Source of the DNA: Streptomyces brevispora
GTDB lineage: Bacteria; Actinomycetota; Actinomycetes; Streptomycetales; Streptomycetaceae
DNA length: 64,000 nucleotides
NCBI RefSeq assembly: GCF_007829885.1
Contig: NZ_VIWW01000001.1
Span: 248,001 to 312,000, forward strand
Direction of reading: 5' to 3'
Positions 8,749 to 18,558 of this stretch are shown one piece after another (within the stretch, counting starts at the first letter, position 1; each line of letters opens with the position of its first letter). Below the pieces are notes generated by a model that saw nothing but the letters and a program-made list of their open reading frames with translations, ran no database searches and was not told where the DNA came from. The position numbers and the translations under genes are program-made.

Positions 8749-9546
8749 TCAGACGAGGGAGCCGTACAGACCGGGGCGGCGGTCCCGCAGATACGGGTTG
8801 CCGGCCCGGGACGCGGTCAGGAGGTCCGGGTCGACGTCCCCGAGGAGAAGCTCCTCGCCGCGTCCCGCGCGGGCACGGACCGTGCCGTCGGGACCGGCCA
8901 GGCAGCTCAGCCCGACGAACTCGAACTCGCCTTCCGGACCGGTCCGGTTGACGTAGGCCACGTACAGCTGGCTCTCGAAGGCGCGGACCGGGACGACCGA
9001 CTCGGCGACGAACGGGAAGGGGTGCATCAGCGCCGTGGGAACCAGCAGCAGATCGGTGCCGGCGAGGGCGTGCGCCCGTACGTTCTCCGGGAACTCGACG
9101 TCGTAGCAGGTCAGGAGGCCGATGCGGACCCCGTCGAGCTCGGCCTGGACGACCGGCCGGTCACCGGGGGTGAACCACCGCTCCTCGAAGTCCCCGAAGA
9201 GGTGGGTCTTGCGGTAGTTGGCGAGCGCGGTCCCGTCGGGCCCGATGAGCTGCGCGGCGTTGTACAGGGCGTCGCCGTCGCGCTCCGGGTAGCCGTAGTG
9301 AATCGCGAGCCGGTGCCGTGCGGCGATCTCGGCGACGGCCTGCGCGGCGGGCCCGTCGGCGGCCTCGGCCAGCCGGGGTACGTCGTCCCCGATCGCGTAC
9401 CCGGTCAGGAACAGCTCGGGACAGACGAGCAGCCTGGCCCCGCCGGTGGCGGCGCGCTGTGCGGCGTCTTCGAGCACCTCGATGTTCCGGGCCACCGAGC
9501 CCGGGCATCCGGAGCTCTGGAGCAGGGCGGTACGCAACGGCGGCAT
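8749..9546 (-). CDS. Carbon-nitrogen hydrolase (nitrilase-superfamily amidohydrolase)
   Basis: The 265-residue protein keeps the nitrilase-superfamily catalytic triad: Glu in CPELFLTGY, Lys in YRKTHLF and Cys in LTCYDVEFPE. Such enzymes hydrolyse amides or nitriles to acids in the cytosol; length and motifs suit an amidase-type branch. I chose ATG 9546 (MPPLRTALLQ), with GAGGTC about 5 nt upstream; the frame is open further but the extension looks non-coding. It is the first gene of a two-gene unit with the flavin oxidase. It probably hydrolyses the amide made by that enzyme. Substrate is inferred from context only. Confidence 0.85.
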   Translation of the reverse strand: MPPLRTALLQSSGCPGSVARNIEVLEDAAQRAATGGARLLVCPELFLTGYAIGDDVPRLAEAADGPAAQAVAEIAARHRLAIHYGYPERDGDALYNAAQLIGPDGTALANYRKTHLFGDFEERWFTPGDRPVVQAELDGVRIGLLTCYDVEFPENVRAHALAGTDLLLVPTALMHPFPFVAESVVPVRAFESQLYVAYVNRTGPEGEFEFVGLSCLAGPDGTVRARAGRGEELLLGDVDPDLLTASRAGNPYLRDRRPGLYGSLV

Positions 9547-9642
9547 GGCAGACCTCGGGCGGTGCGGGCGGTGCGGGGACGTACTGACGGTACGGTCCGC
9601 GATCGACCCCGGACAAGGCGCGACCGTTGCGCACCGACCGTC

Positions 9643-9687
9643 GATCCATTGCGTCCGACCGGGTGTACGCGACGATTCATTGCGCCC
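9643..9687. promoter_or_regulatory. Direct repeats in the hydrolase upstream region (candidate regulator sites)
   Basis: GATCCATTGCGTCC at 9643-9656 and GATTCATTGCGCCC at 9674-9687 are direct repeats with starts 31 bp apart, about three helical turns. A partial third copy (CGACCGTTGCGCA) lies at 9621-9633. They lie about 100-140 bp upstream of the hydrolase start, beside an Lrp/AsnC gene. Spaced direct repeats on one DNA face suit an Lrp-type octamer. This is inference. The rest of the 323-bp gap 9547-9869 shows no gene. Confidence 0.45.
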
Positions 9688-9830
9688 CGGGTTCCCGCAG
9701 GTCAACAACGTGACCCAGGTCTCCCGGGCGCACCCGCACCGGCCGAGTCCAGCCCGTCCGGTGTCCGAGGACGATCGGTCGCCGCGGGGCCCGGCCCGCG
9801 CACCGTCACCGGCCGGCGCGCGGCCTTCGC

Positions 9831-9872
9831 GGCGGCGACGCCGCACCGCTAGGCGGCGACGCCGCACCGCTA
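9831..9872. repeat. Perfect 21-bp tandem duplication at the 3' end of the Lrp/AsnC gene
   Basis: Two identical 21-bp units abut at 9831-9851 and 9852-9872, each starting GGCGGCGACG and ending CCGCACCGCTA. On the minus strand each copy begins with TAG, and the right-hand copy supplies the stop codon of the Lrp gene. It looks like a recent slippage duplication. Confidence 0.9.
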
Positions 9873-10325
9873 CCCCGGCGATCCCGACGAGTACCGCCGC
9901 AACAGCGGCGAGAGCACCAGCACGGACTTCGTCCGCTCCACGTACGGCTCGCCCGCGATCCGCTCCAGCACTTCCTCGAAATGCCGCATGTCCGCCGCGA
10001 ACACCTGGACGATCGCGTCGGCGTCCCCGGTCACCGTGGACGCGGACGCGACCTCCGGGAACCGGGCAAGACCATGCTTGATGGACTCCGGCGAGGTGTT
10101 GCGGCTGCAGTAGATCTCGATGAATCCCTCGGTCGCCCAGCCGAGCGCCGCCGGATCCACCCGCACGGTGAACCCTGTGATCGCGCCCTCGGCGCGCAGC
10201 CTGTCCACCCGGCGCTTCACCGCGGGCGCGGACAGCCCGATGATCGAGCCGATGTCGGCGTAGGAACGGCGGGCATCTTCGGCGAGAGCGTGGACGATGC
10301 GTTCGTCGAGGTCGTTCAGTCGCAC
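9870..10325 (-). CDS. Lrp/AsnC-family transcriptional regulator
   Basis: The N-terminal part (LNDLDERIVHALAEDARRSY, then a helix-turn-helix with APAVKRRVDRLRAEG) is the AsnC DNA-binding domain. The C-terminal part is an amino-acid-sensing RAM domain (about 65-145) with the ligand-loop glycine in VTGDADAIVQV. Lrp/AsnC proteins respond to amino acids and often control neighbouring catabolic genes. Here it lies between the aldehyde dehydrogenase and the amino-acid oxidase operon, so it likely controls them. I used GTG 10325, which starts VRLNDLDERI; an in-frame TTG at 10361 has no ribosome binding site. Confidence 0.88.
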   Translation of the reverse strand: MRLNDLDERIVHALAEDARRSYADIGSIIGLSAPAVKRRVDRLRAEGAITGFTVRVDPAALGWATEGFIEIYCSRNTSPESIKHGLARFPEVASASTVTGDADAIVQVFAADMRHFEEVLERIAGEPYVERTKSVLVLSPLLRRYSSGSPG

Positions 10326-10469
10326 GTCGTACGGATCACTTCTCTGCGATGACCATGGCAAGGGCTAGGTGACGGCCATGGCGACGGCCGGTTCGGGGGC
10401 GGCGGTGCCGCCCCCGAAGTAGACCATGGGCCCGCCCCGCAGGGCGCGCTCACCGCAGGTGGAGCAGGG

Positions 10470-11927
10470 TCAGAACGGGAACTGCGAGCGCCCGTGCTGC
10501 ACGGAGATCCACTTCTGGGTGGTGAAGGCGTCGAGCATCGAGTCGCCGTTCAGCCGTCCGAGTCCGGAGCTCTTCTCGCCACCGAAGGGAACGATCGGCT
10601 CGTCGTGGACGGTGCCGTCGTTGATGTGGATCATGCCGGTACGGATCCGCTGTCCGACCCGGACACCGCGCTCGATGTTTCCGGTGTGCACCGCGCCGCT
10701 CAGCCCGTACGGGGTGTCGTTGGCGATCCGGACGGCCTCGTCCTCGCCGTCGAACGGCACGAGGAGCGCGACCGGGCCGAAGATCTCCTGGGACAGCACC
10801 GGCGAGTCGGCCGCCAGACCGGTCAGTACCGAGGGGCTGACGAGGTTGCCGTCGGCCCGCCCGTGCAGCAGTGCGGTCGCACCGGCCTCCACGGTCTGGT
10901 CGACGAGCGCGGCGATCGCCTCGGCCTGGGTGGAGTTGATCAGCGGACCGATCTGGGTCGCCGGGTCGGCCGGGTCACCGACCCGCAGCGAGGCGACCTT
11001 GGCCACGAACTTCTCGGTGAACTCCTGCTCCACCGAACGGTCGACCAGAATCCGGTTGGCGGCCATGCAGACCTGCCCCTGGTGCACGTAACGGCTGAAC
11101 ACCGCCGCGTCGACCGCGTAGTCCACATCGGCGTCGTCCAGCACGATGAGCGCGCTGTTGCCGCCGAGTTCGAGCACGGAACGCTTGAGGTTCGCCGCGC
11201 ACACGGTCGCGACGTGCCTGCCGACCTTGTCCGAACCGGTGAAGGAGATGACCTGCGGAACGGGGTGCTCCAGCAGTGCGTCACCGATCTCGGCGATGTC
11301 GGTGACCACCACGTTCAGGAGTCCGGCGGGCAGCCCGGCGTCCTCGAACACCTTCGCCACCAGGGTGCCGCCGCAGATCGGCGTGTTCTGGTGCGGCTTG
11401 AGCACCACGGCGTTGCCGAGCGCCAGGGCGGGGGCGACCGACTTCAGCGACAGCAGGAAGGGGAAGTTGAACGGGCTGATGACGCCCACCACACCGACGG
11501 GCACCCGGTAGACCCGGTTTTCCTTGCCCTCGGTCGGCGAGGGCAGGATCTGCCCCGTGGAGCGCAGGGCGAGCTGGATCGACTCGCGCAGGAACTCCTT
11601 GGCCAGATGCAGTTCGAAGGCCGCCTTCAGACGCGTGCCACCGAGCTCCGCGACGATCGCGTCACCGATCTCCGCCTCCCGGTCCTCGACGATCCGCAGC
11701 GCCTTCTCCAGCACGGCACGCCGGGCGTACGCGTTGGTGTCGCCCCACGCCTGCTGAGCGGTCTCGGCGGCCCGGTACGCGAGGTCCACCTCGTCGGCCG
11801 TGGCGACCGTGATCGAGGCGAGCTTCTCGCCGTTGAAGGGGTTGAAATCGATGATGTCCCAGGACCCCTTGCCCGGCCTCCACTCGCCGTCGATGTACTG
11901 ATGGGCCAGGTCGGTGAAGAAGGACAT
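10470..11927 (-). CDS. NAD(P)-dependent aldehyde dehydrogenase (benzaldehyde/vanillin dehydrogenase-like)
   Basis: The protein has 485 residues, the full ALDH length. The catalytic Glu is in LELGGNS and the catalytic Cys in GQVCMAANR. The cofactor-binding region PFNFPFLLSLKSVAPAL and the late motif QEIFGPVA are present. It oxidises an aldehyde to an acid in the cytosol. Overall look is closest to aromatic-aldehyde dehydrogenases. It is the promoter-proximal gene of the minus-strand catabolic group that includes the Lrp regulator and amino-acid oxidase. It may deal with aryl aldehydes from the same amino acids. A perfectly placed palindrome sits upstream. Confidence 0.85.
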   Translation of the reverse strand: MSFFTDLAHQYIDGEWRPGKGSWDIIDFNPFNGEKLASITVATADEVDLAYRAAETAQQAWGDTNAYARRAVLEKALRIVEDREAEIGDAIVAELGGTRLKAAFELHLAKEFLRESIQLALRSTGQILPSPTEGKENRVYRVPVGVVGVISPFNFPFLLSLKSVAPALALGNAVVLKPHQNTPICGGTLVAKVFEDAGLPAGLLNVVVTDIAEIGDALLEHPVPQVISFTGSDKVGRHVATVCAANLKRSVLELGGNSALIVLDDADVDYAVDAAVFSRYVHQGQVCMAANRILVDRSVEQEFTEKFVAKVASLRVGDPADPATQIGPLINSTQAEAIAALVDQTVEAGATALLHGRADGNLVSPSVLTGLAADSPVLSQEIFGPVALLVPFDGEDEAVRIANDTPYGLSGAVHTGNIERGVRVGQRIRTGMIHINDGTVHDEPIVPFGGEKSSGLGRLNGDSMLDAFTTQKWISVQHGRSQFPF

Positions 11928-11973
11928 GAGATCCCTTACCGGAGAGAGAGGGCAGCTGATGGAGATTCATGTT

Positions 11974-11992
11974 ACTTAGTTTTCAACTGAGT
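11974..11992. promoter_or_regulatory. Candidate operator upstream of the aldehyde dehydrogenase gene
   Basis: ACTTAGTT-TTC-AACTGAGT is an 8+3+8 inverted repeat with one mismatch, 47 nt before the ALDH start, in the only AT-rich patch of the intergenic space. Its core resembles MarR/PadR-type operators of aromatic catabolism genes. The regulator is not identified. Confidence 0.5.
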
Positions 11993-12067
11993 TGGAAAGT
12001 GTGAAAGCTTGCACGAGCACCCGGATCCGGACACCTGGAACAGCCCGCGCGAGCCCCCCCGAACGCA

Positions 12068-12106
12068 CCGTGCCCCTTCCGGCGCGAACGGCCTGAAGGG
12101 GCACGG
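12068..12106 (-). terminator. Hairpin terminator downstream of guaB1
   Basis: CCGTGCCCCTTC (12068-12079) pairs perfectly with GAAGGGGCACGG (12095-12106), a 12-bp stem with a 15-nt loop. It lies 20 nt past the guaB1 stop. There is no U-tract, which is common in Streptomyces. Confidence 0.75.
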
Positions 12107-12125
12107 ATGGTGCGGTGACTCGCAA

Positions 12126-13727
<1,602 letters not shown>

Positions 13728-13847
13728 CTACCCGCATCGCATCCGAATCATTGGCGATCATCCCCTCTGGACCTGGTGACAGGGAGTCAGGTAGCTTCAA
13801 ACGCGCAGGTCCCGCGGGTCACCATGCGCCCCGGGTGGACAGGCGCA

Positions 13848-14915
13848 ATGGTCACAACTTCCGTCATATGTACGACCGGAGAGGATCACGACCCACCCGT
13901 GGAGAGCGAACTGCCGGACATCTACTGCCCGTTCCCCCGACGTACGAACCCGCACGTCGAACACGTAAGGGAACATCTCGACCGCTGGACCCGCAACACC
14001 GGCCTGGTGCACCGGGATTCAGCCAGGGAGCGCTTCGAGCAAGCGGACTTCGGGGCCTTCGTAGGCATGGTGTACCCGACCGCCGACAGTGAGAATCTGG
14101 ACCTTGTCGCCGACTGGTTCGTCTGGCTGTTTCTCGTCGACGACCAACTGGACGACGGTCACCTCGGCCGCAGCCCGGACCGGGTACGCCATGTGGTCGC
14201 CATGATGCAGTCCGTGGTCAACGGCGCGGGCGCACCGGCGGACGTGGAACTGCCGGCCGCTGTCGTCGCCCTCGCCGATCTGTGGGAACGCACGATGCCC
14301 ACCTCCGCGGCACACTGGCGGCGCCGCTTCTCCTGGCACCTGATGACGTATCTCACCACCGCCACCACCTGGGAGGCCGGGAACCGGGCCGACGACGTGG
14401 TCCCGCCCGAAGCGACGTACATCGAGAAGCGCCGCCACACGGGTGCGATCCATGTCTGCATGGACCTGATAGAGATCGTGGCCGGTATCGAGGCACCCGA
14501 GTCGATCCACAACGACCCCCGGTTCATCACCGCGCTGGAAGCCTCGTGCAACGTCGTGTGCTGGGCCAATGACGTGTACTCGTACGAGAAGGAGCAGGTA
14601 CTCGGCGAGATCCACAATCTCGTCCATCTGGTCCGGCACCACCGCGGGTACGGCGAGCAGCAGTCGCTCGACCACGTCTGCACCGAGATCGCCACCGAGA
14701 CCGAGCGCTTCCTCGCCGCGGAGAACGAGCTGCTCACCGCGTACCCGCAGCTCAACTGGATGCTGGAGCCGTATCTGGACGGGATGCGGAGCTGGATGCG
14801 TGGCAATCTCGACTGGTCGCGGCAGACACCGCGGTACAACCCTGCCGACGTCAGCCAGTACAAGGAGCCGGCGCAGTATCTGGAGGCGACGGTCCTGGGC
14901 GTGCGGCAGGACTGA
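13848..14915 (+). CDS. Class I terpene synthase (sesquiterpene/diterpene cyclase family)
   Basis: The protein has about 355 residues, normal for bacterial class I cyclases. The aspartate-rich Mg motif is DDQLDD at 98-103, the pyrophosphate-sensing Arg lies in YIEKRRHTG, and the NSE triad is N241-S245-E249 (NDVYSYEKE). A C-terminal RY pair (WSRQTPRY) is also kept. It should ionise and cyclise a prenyl diphosphate to a volatile terpene; which one cannot be read. The ATG at 13848 has GGACAGG 4 nt upstream; GTG 13899 is another candidate. No P450, prenyltransferase or regulator adjoins it, and it sits inside an otherwise core block, so horizontal insertion is likely. Confidence 0.88.
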   Translation: MVTTSVICTTGEDHDPPVESELPDIYCPFPRRTNPHVEHVREHLDRWTRNTGLVHRDSARERFEQADFGAFVGMVYPTADSENLDLVADWFVWLFLVDDQLDDGHLGRSPDRVRHVVAMMQSVVNGAGAPADVELPAAVVALADLWERTMPTSAAHWRRRFSWHLMTYLTTATTWEAGNRADDVVPPEATYIEKRRHTGAIHVCMDLIEIVAGIEAPESIHNDPRFITALEASCNVVCWANDVYSYEKEQVLGEIHNLVHLVRHHRGYGEQQSLDHVCTEIATETERFLAAENELLTAYPQLNWMLEPYLDGMRSWMRGNLDWSRQTPRYNPADVSQYKEPAQYLEATVLGVRQD

Positions 14916-14937
14916 CCCGGGCCGGCGCGAGCATCGA

Positions 14938-14982
14938 GGGCGTGGGGGTGCGGGCGGTGTCACCGCCCGGGCCCCCGCGCCC
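14938..14982. terminator. Bidirectional hairpin between terpene synthase and SorC regulator
   Basis: A long interrupted GC stem runs from GGGCG-GGGGG-GGGCGGTG to CACCGCCC-CCCCC-CGCCC between two convergent genes. It can serve both strands. Confidence 0.65.
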
Positions 14983-14987
14983 TTCGC

Positions 14988-16013
14988 TCACTCCCCGTCG
15001 GGGTCGGCCCGCTCCAGCGCGGGCCGGCGCGGCACGGCCGAGTCGGTCAGCAGATAGTCGGCCGCCGCGGTGTCCGTCACCAGACTGGTGACCAGTCCGG
15101 ACCGCAGTACCGCGCCGATCGCCGCCGCCTTGCGCTGGCCGCCCGCGATCGCCACCACCTCGGGAATCCGGCGCAGCCGGTCCGCCTCGACGGTGATGCA
15201 GCGCTCGCCGAGGTCCCGGCCGACCCGCCGCCCCTCCGAGTCGAAGAGGTGCGCCGACATCTCGGCGGCGACGCCGAGCGAGGCGTAGTGCTCCCGCTCC
15301 TCGTCGGACAGCATGTCGTGGACCGTGGAGATGCCGGGCTCCCAGGAGCCGATGGACACCGCCGCGACCGTCACCTTGTCGAAGTAGTCGAAGGCGCGGG
15401 CGATCCCGGTCTGGTGGCGCAGCGCGGCGGCCGTCGCCGGGTCGGGCAGCAGCATCGGCGCGTAGATCGGGTGGGCCTCGCCACCGGACACCTGGGCGGC
15501 CCGCCGGACCGCCTCGACCGAGCCGCGCTCGGCGGTCCCCGCGTCGTACACCCCGGTGAGCTGCACGACCGTGCACGGCGGGAGCCGGTCCAGGGCCGCC
15601 GCCATGTGGATGGTGGACCGGCCCCAGGCGAGCCCGAGCACATCGCCCTCGTTCACCAGTTCGCCGAGCAGGTCGGCCGCGACCTCGCCCAGGTTCTCCG
15701 GGTCGGCGGCGTCGTCCTGCTCCTCGGCGGGGGATTCGACCACGACCGCGTGGCGCAGCCCGTAGCGGGCGCGGAGCGCGTCGGAGCGCTCGGCGTCCAG
15801 CTCGGCGGGGACCCGGATCTCGATCCGTACGAGGTCACGCTCCAGCGCGGTCTCCAGGACCCTGGCGACCTTGAAGCGGCTGACGCCGAACTCCTCGGCG
15901 ATCTGGATCTTGGATTTGCCCTCGAGGTAGAAGCGGCGGGCCATGGCCGCCGCCTGCACCAGCTCCGCGGGCCCCATCCGCAGGGCGGACCGGCCCGCCG
16001 ACATTGCAGACAC
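14988..16013 (-). CDS. SorC/DeoR-type sugar-binding transcriptional regulator
   Basis: The N-terminal HTH (about 20-60, KSKIQIAEEFGVSRFKVARV) is followed by a SorC/DeoR effector domain with a sugar-phosphate isomerase-like fold. Characteristic segments are VLGLAWGRSTIHMA and a C-terminal VAIAGGQRKAAAI. It likely senses a phosphorylated sugar. The next gene on the strand's upstream side is rpe, a pentose-phosphate enzyme, which may be a target. A GAGGAG lies 7 nt before GTG 16013, which I prefer; an in-frame GTG at 16037 would add eight residues. Confidence 0.85.
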   Translation of the reverse strand: MSAMSAGRSALRMGPAELVQAAAMARRFYLEGKSKIQIAEEFGVSRFKVARVLETALERDLVRIEIRVPAELDAERSDALRARYGLRHAVVVESPAEEQDDAADPENLGEVAADLLGELVNEGDVLGLAWGRSTIHMAAALDRLPPCTVVQLTGVYDAGTAERGSVEAVRRAAQVSGGEAHPIYAPMLLPDPATAAALRHQTGIARAFDYFDKVTVAAVSIGSWEPGISTVHDMLSDEEREHYASLGVAAEMSAHLFDSEGRRVGRDLGERCITVEADRLRRIPEVVAIAGGQRKAAAIGAVLRSGLVTSLVTDTAAADYLLTDSAVPRRPALERADPDGE

Positions 16014-16168
16014 CGCGCTCTCCTCACTCCTGTTCACGCTCTTGATACGCCGTTCATCCTGTCAGATACGGCGATCCTTGATCGGCCCCGTCGGACCACG
16101 TTCATCTGCCCTTGGCCGGGCCGACCGGCAATCGGGGGCCGAAGCGGCTGTCTGCTCCGTCGCCCGGG

Positions 16169-16852
16169 TCAGTGGCCGCACGCCCACTCCGCCGAGGCGA
16201 TGGCTCCGTCGGCCTTGGCGCGCAGGGCCCGTACCGCCGCGGCCGGGTCCTTGGCGCCGTACACGGCGGAGCCCGCGACGAAGACATCGGCGCCCGCGTC
16301 GGCGCACCGCTCGATGGTGGACTCGGAGACCCCGCCGTCGACCTGGAGCCACAGTTCGAGACCGTGCCTGGAGATCAGCTCACGGGTGCGGCGGATCTTC
16401 GGCAGCATGATGTCCAGGAAGGACTGGCCCCCGAAGCCCGGCTCCACCGTCATGATCAGCAGCATGTCGAGCTCGGGGAGCAGGTCCTCGTAAGGCTCGA
16501 TGGGCGTCGCCGGCTTGAGCGCCATGGACGCGCGGGCGCCCTTGGCCCGGATCTCCCTCGCCAGCCGCACGGGGGCGGCCGCGGCCTCCACGTGGAAGGT
16601 GACGGATCCCGCCCCCGCCTCGACGTACTGCGGGGCCCAGCGGTCCGCGTCCTCGATCATCAGATGGCAGTCCAGCGGCGTGGCCGTGGCCCTGCTGAGC
16701 GATTCCACGATCGGAACGCCGAGGGTCAGATTGGGCACGAAGTGGTTGTCCATGACATCGACATGGAGCCAGTCGGCACCCTCGACGGCCCGCGCCTCCT
16801 CGGCGAGGCGCGCGAAGTCGGCGGAGAGAATGCTGGGGTTGATCTGGGCCAT
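16169..16852 (-). CDS. rpe: Ribulose-phosphate 3-epimerase
   Basis: The 227-residue protein interconverts ribulose 5-phosphate and xylulose 5-phosphate in the pentose phosphate pathway. It is a TIM barrel with [25 protein letters not shown] (metal and catalytic Asp), [19 protein letters not shown] and the second catalytic Asp in VDGGV. The start ATG 16852 ([10 protein letters not shown]) gives the family length. It follows rsmB after a hairpin on the same strand. Confidence 0.95.
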   Translation of the reverse strand: MAQINPSILSADFARLAEEARAVEGADWLHVDVMDNHFVPNLTLGVPIVESLSRATATPLDCHLMIEDADRWAPQYVEAGAGSVTFHVEAAAAPVRLAREIRAKGARASMALKPATPIEPYEDLLPELDMLLIMTVEPGFGGQSFLDIMLPKIRRTRELISRHGLELWLQVDGGVSESTIERCADAGADVFVAGSAVYGAKDPAAAVRALRAKADGAIASAEWACGH

Positions 16853-16944
16853 GGGCCAAGCCTGCCACGTTCTGCGGCACTTCCCCGCTTCAGTGCGCTC
16901 CAAAGCCTCACGGGATCATTACGGTTCGCACATTCCAGACTTTT

Positions 16945-16966
16945 CGCCGCCGGTCCGGGGGCGGCG
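16945..16966 (-). terminator. Hairpin downstream of rsmB
   Basis: CGCCGCC (16945-16951) pairs with GGCGGCG (16960-16966) between rsmB and rpe. Read on the minus strand the stem is followed by AAAAG rather than U residues, so termination may be partial. Confidence 0.4.
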
Positions 16967-16998
16967 GCTCCGTCGGCCGGTGTGAACGGCCGGTGTGA

Positions 16999-18432
16999 TC
17001 AGCCGGTACGCCGCAGCAGGGCGAGGTACATCGCGTCCGTGCCGTGCAGATGCGGCCACAGCTGGACGTCCGGTCCGTCGCCGAGGGCGGGCACCCCGGG
17101 CATCAGCGCACGGGCGTCCACCCACTCGGCCTCGACCGGCGCCCCACCGCGGCCCTTGAGCACGTCCTCGACGACCACCCGGGTCTCCGCGAGGTGCGGG
17201 GAGCAGGTCGCGTATCCGACGACGCCACCGATCCGTACGGCCTTCATCGCCTCGCGGAGCAGACCGCGCTGGAGCGGCGCGAAGCTCTCCAGGTCCTCCT
17301 TGCGGCGGCGCCAGCGGGCCTCCGGCCGGCGGCGCAGCGCGCCGAGACCCGAGCACGGGACGTCCATCAGGATCCGGTCGAAGGTGCCGGGCTGCCAGGG
17401 CGGGCGGGTGCCGTCGGCGGTGATCACCTGGTACGGGCCGGGGTTGCCGGCCAGGGAACGCTCGACGAGGCGGGCCCGGTGCGGCTGCTTCTCGGCCGCC
17501 AGCAGGGCGGCGCCGCGTCCGGCCGCGAGGGCGGCCAGCAGGGCGGCCTTTCCACCGGGGCCGGCGCAGCCGTCGAGCCAGCGGGTGTCGCGGCCTTCCA
17601 GCGGGGCGTTGGCGAGGGCGGCGGCGACGAGCTGGCTGCCCTCGTCCTGGACACCGGCCCGGCTCTCCTGCACGGCGGTCAGCGCGCCGGGCTCGCCGCC
17701 CTCGGCCATCCGCACGGCGTAGGGCGACCAGCGTCCGGGGAGTCCGTTCTCCTCGCCGAGTGCCTCCAGCAGCTCCTCGGTGGTGGAGCGGCCGGGCCGG
17801 GCGACCAGGGTGACCTCGGGCCGCTCGTTGTCGGCCTCCAGCAGGTCCTCGATGCCGGCGCGCCCGCCGCCGAGGGCGTCCCAGAGTGCGGAGACGACCC
17901 ACCGCGGGTGCGAGTGCACGATGGCGAGATGGTCCTCGGCGTCGTCCTCGTACGAGGGCGCGACCCGCGCCACCCACCCGTCGAGGTCGTCGGCGGACAC
18001 CTTGCGCAGCACGGCGTTGACGAACTTGGCGCGCCCCTCGCCGAGCACCACCCGGGCCAGCTCCACACTGGCGGAGACCGCGGCATGGGTCGGGATACGG
18101 GTGCCGAGCAGCTGGTGCACGCCCATGTTCAGCACGTCCAGCACCGGCGGGTCCACCTCGCGCAGCGGCCGGTCGATGCAGGCGGCGACGATCGCGTCGT
18201 ACGTGCCCTGCAGGCGCAGCGTTCCATAGACCAGCTCGGTCGCCAGCGCCGCGTCCCGGCTGTCGAAGTCCCCCTTGGCGCGGGCCTTCTTCAACAGCGG
18301 GGGAAGGACGAGGTTGGCGTACGCGTCGCGTTCGTCGACAGCCCTGAGGGCCTCGAAGGCAAGGAACCGGACCGGGTCCTTCTGCGGGCGGCGGTGCGGT
18401 GTGGCGGGACGGCGACGCGGCTGGTCGTTCAC
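16999..18432 (-). CDS. rsmB: 16S rRNA m5C967 methyltransferase RsmB/Sun family
   Basis: The 477-residue protein has an N-terminal NusB-like RNA-binding domain (about 20-160, AFEALRAVDERDAYANLVLPPLL) and a C-terminal SAM-dependent methyltransferase domain. SAM binding is at WLDGCAGPGGKAALLA. The two catalytic cysteines are in DVPCSGLGALRRRPE and YATCSPHLAET. It methylates cytosine 967 of 16S rRNA in Escherichia coli counterparts. It lies just downstream of fmt on the same strand, the usual fmt-rsmB arrangement. Confidence 0.93.
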   Translation of the reverse strand: MNDQPRRRPATPHRRPQKDPVRFLAFEALRAVDERDAYANLVLPPLLKKARAKGDFDSRDAALATELVYGTLRLQGTYDAIVAACIDRPLREVDPPVLDVLNMGVHQLLGTRIPTHAAVSASVELARVVLGEGRAKFVNAVLRKVSADDLDGWVARVAPSYEDDAEDHLAIVHSHPRWVVSALWDALGGGRAGIEDLLEADNERPEVTLVARPGRSTTEELLEALGEENGLPGRWSPYAVRMAEGGEPGALTAVQESRAGVQDEGSQLVAAALANAPLEGRDTRWLDGCAGPGGKAALLAALAAGRGAALLAAEKQPHRARLVERSLAGNPGPYQVITADGTRPPWQPGTFDRILMDVPCSGLGALRRRPEARWRRRKEDLESFAPLQRGLLREAMKAVRIGGVVGYATCSPHLAETRVVVEDVLKGRGGAPVEAEWVDARALMPGVPALGDGPDVQLWPHLHGTDAMYLALLRRTG

Positions 18433-18558
18433 GTGAAAGGTGCTCCGCTGATGGTGAGAGGACGAACTGCCCCAGCCTACGTCCCCGCCCCGCCCCGCCG
18501 TTCCGCAAGAGGCGCCGAAGGCCCTGGAGCGCCACGCGCGGAGCCCGCGGGGAAGGTG

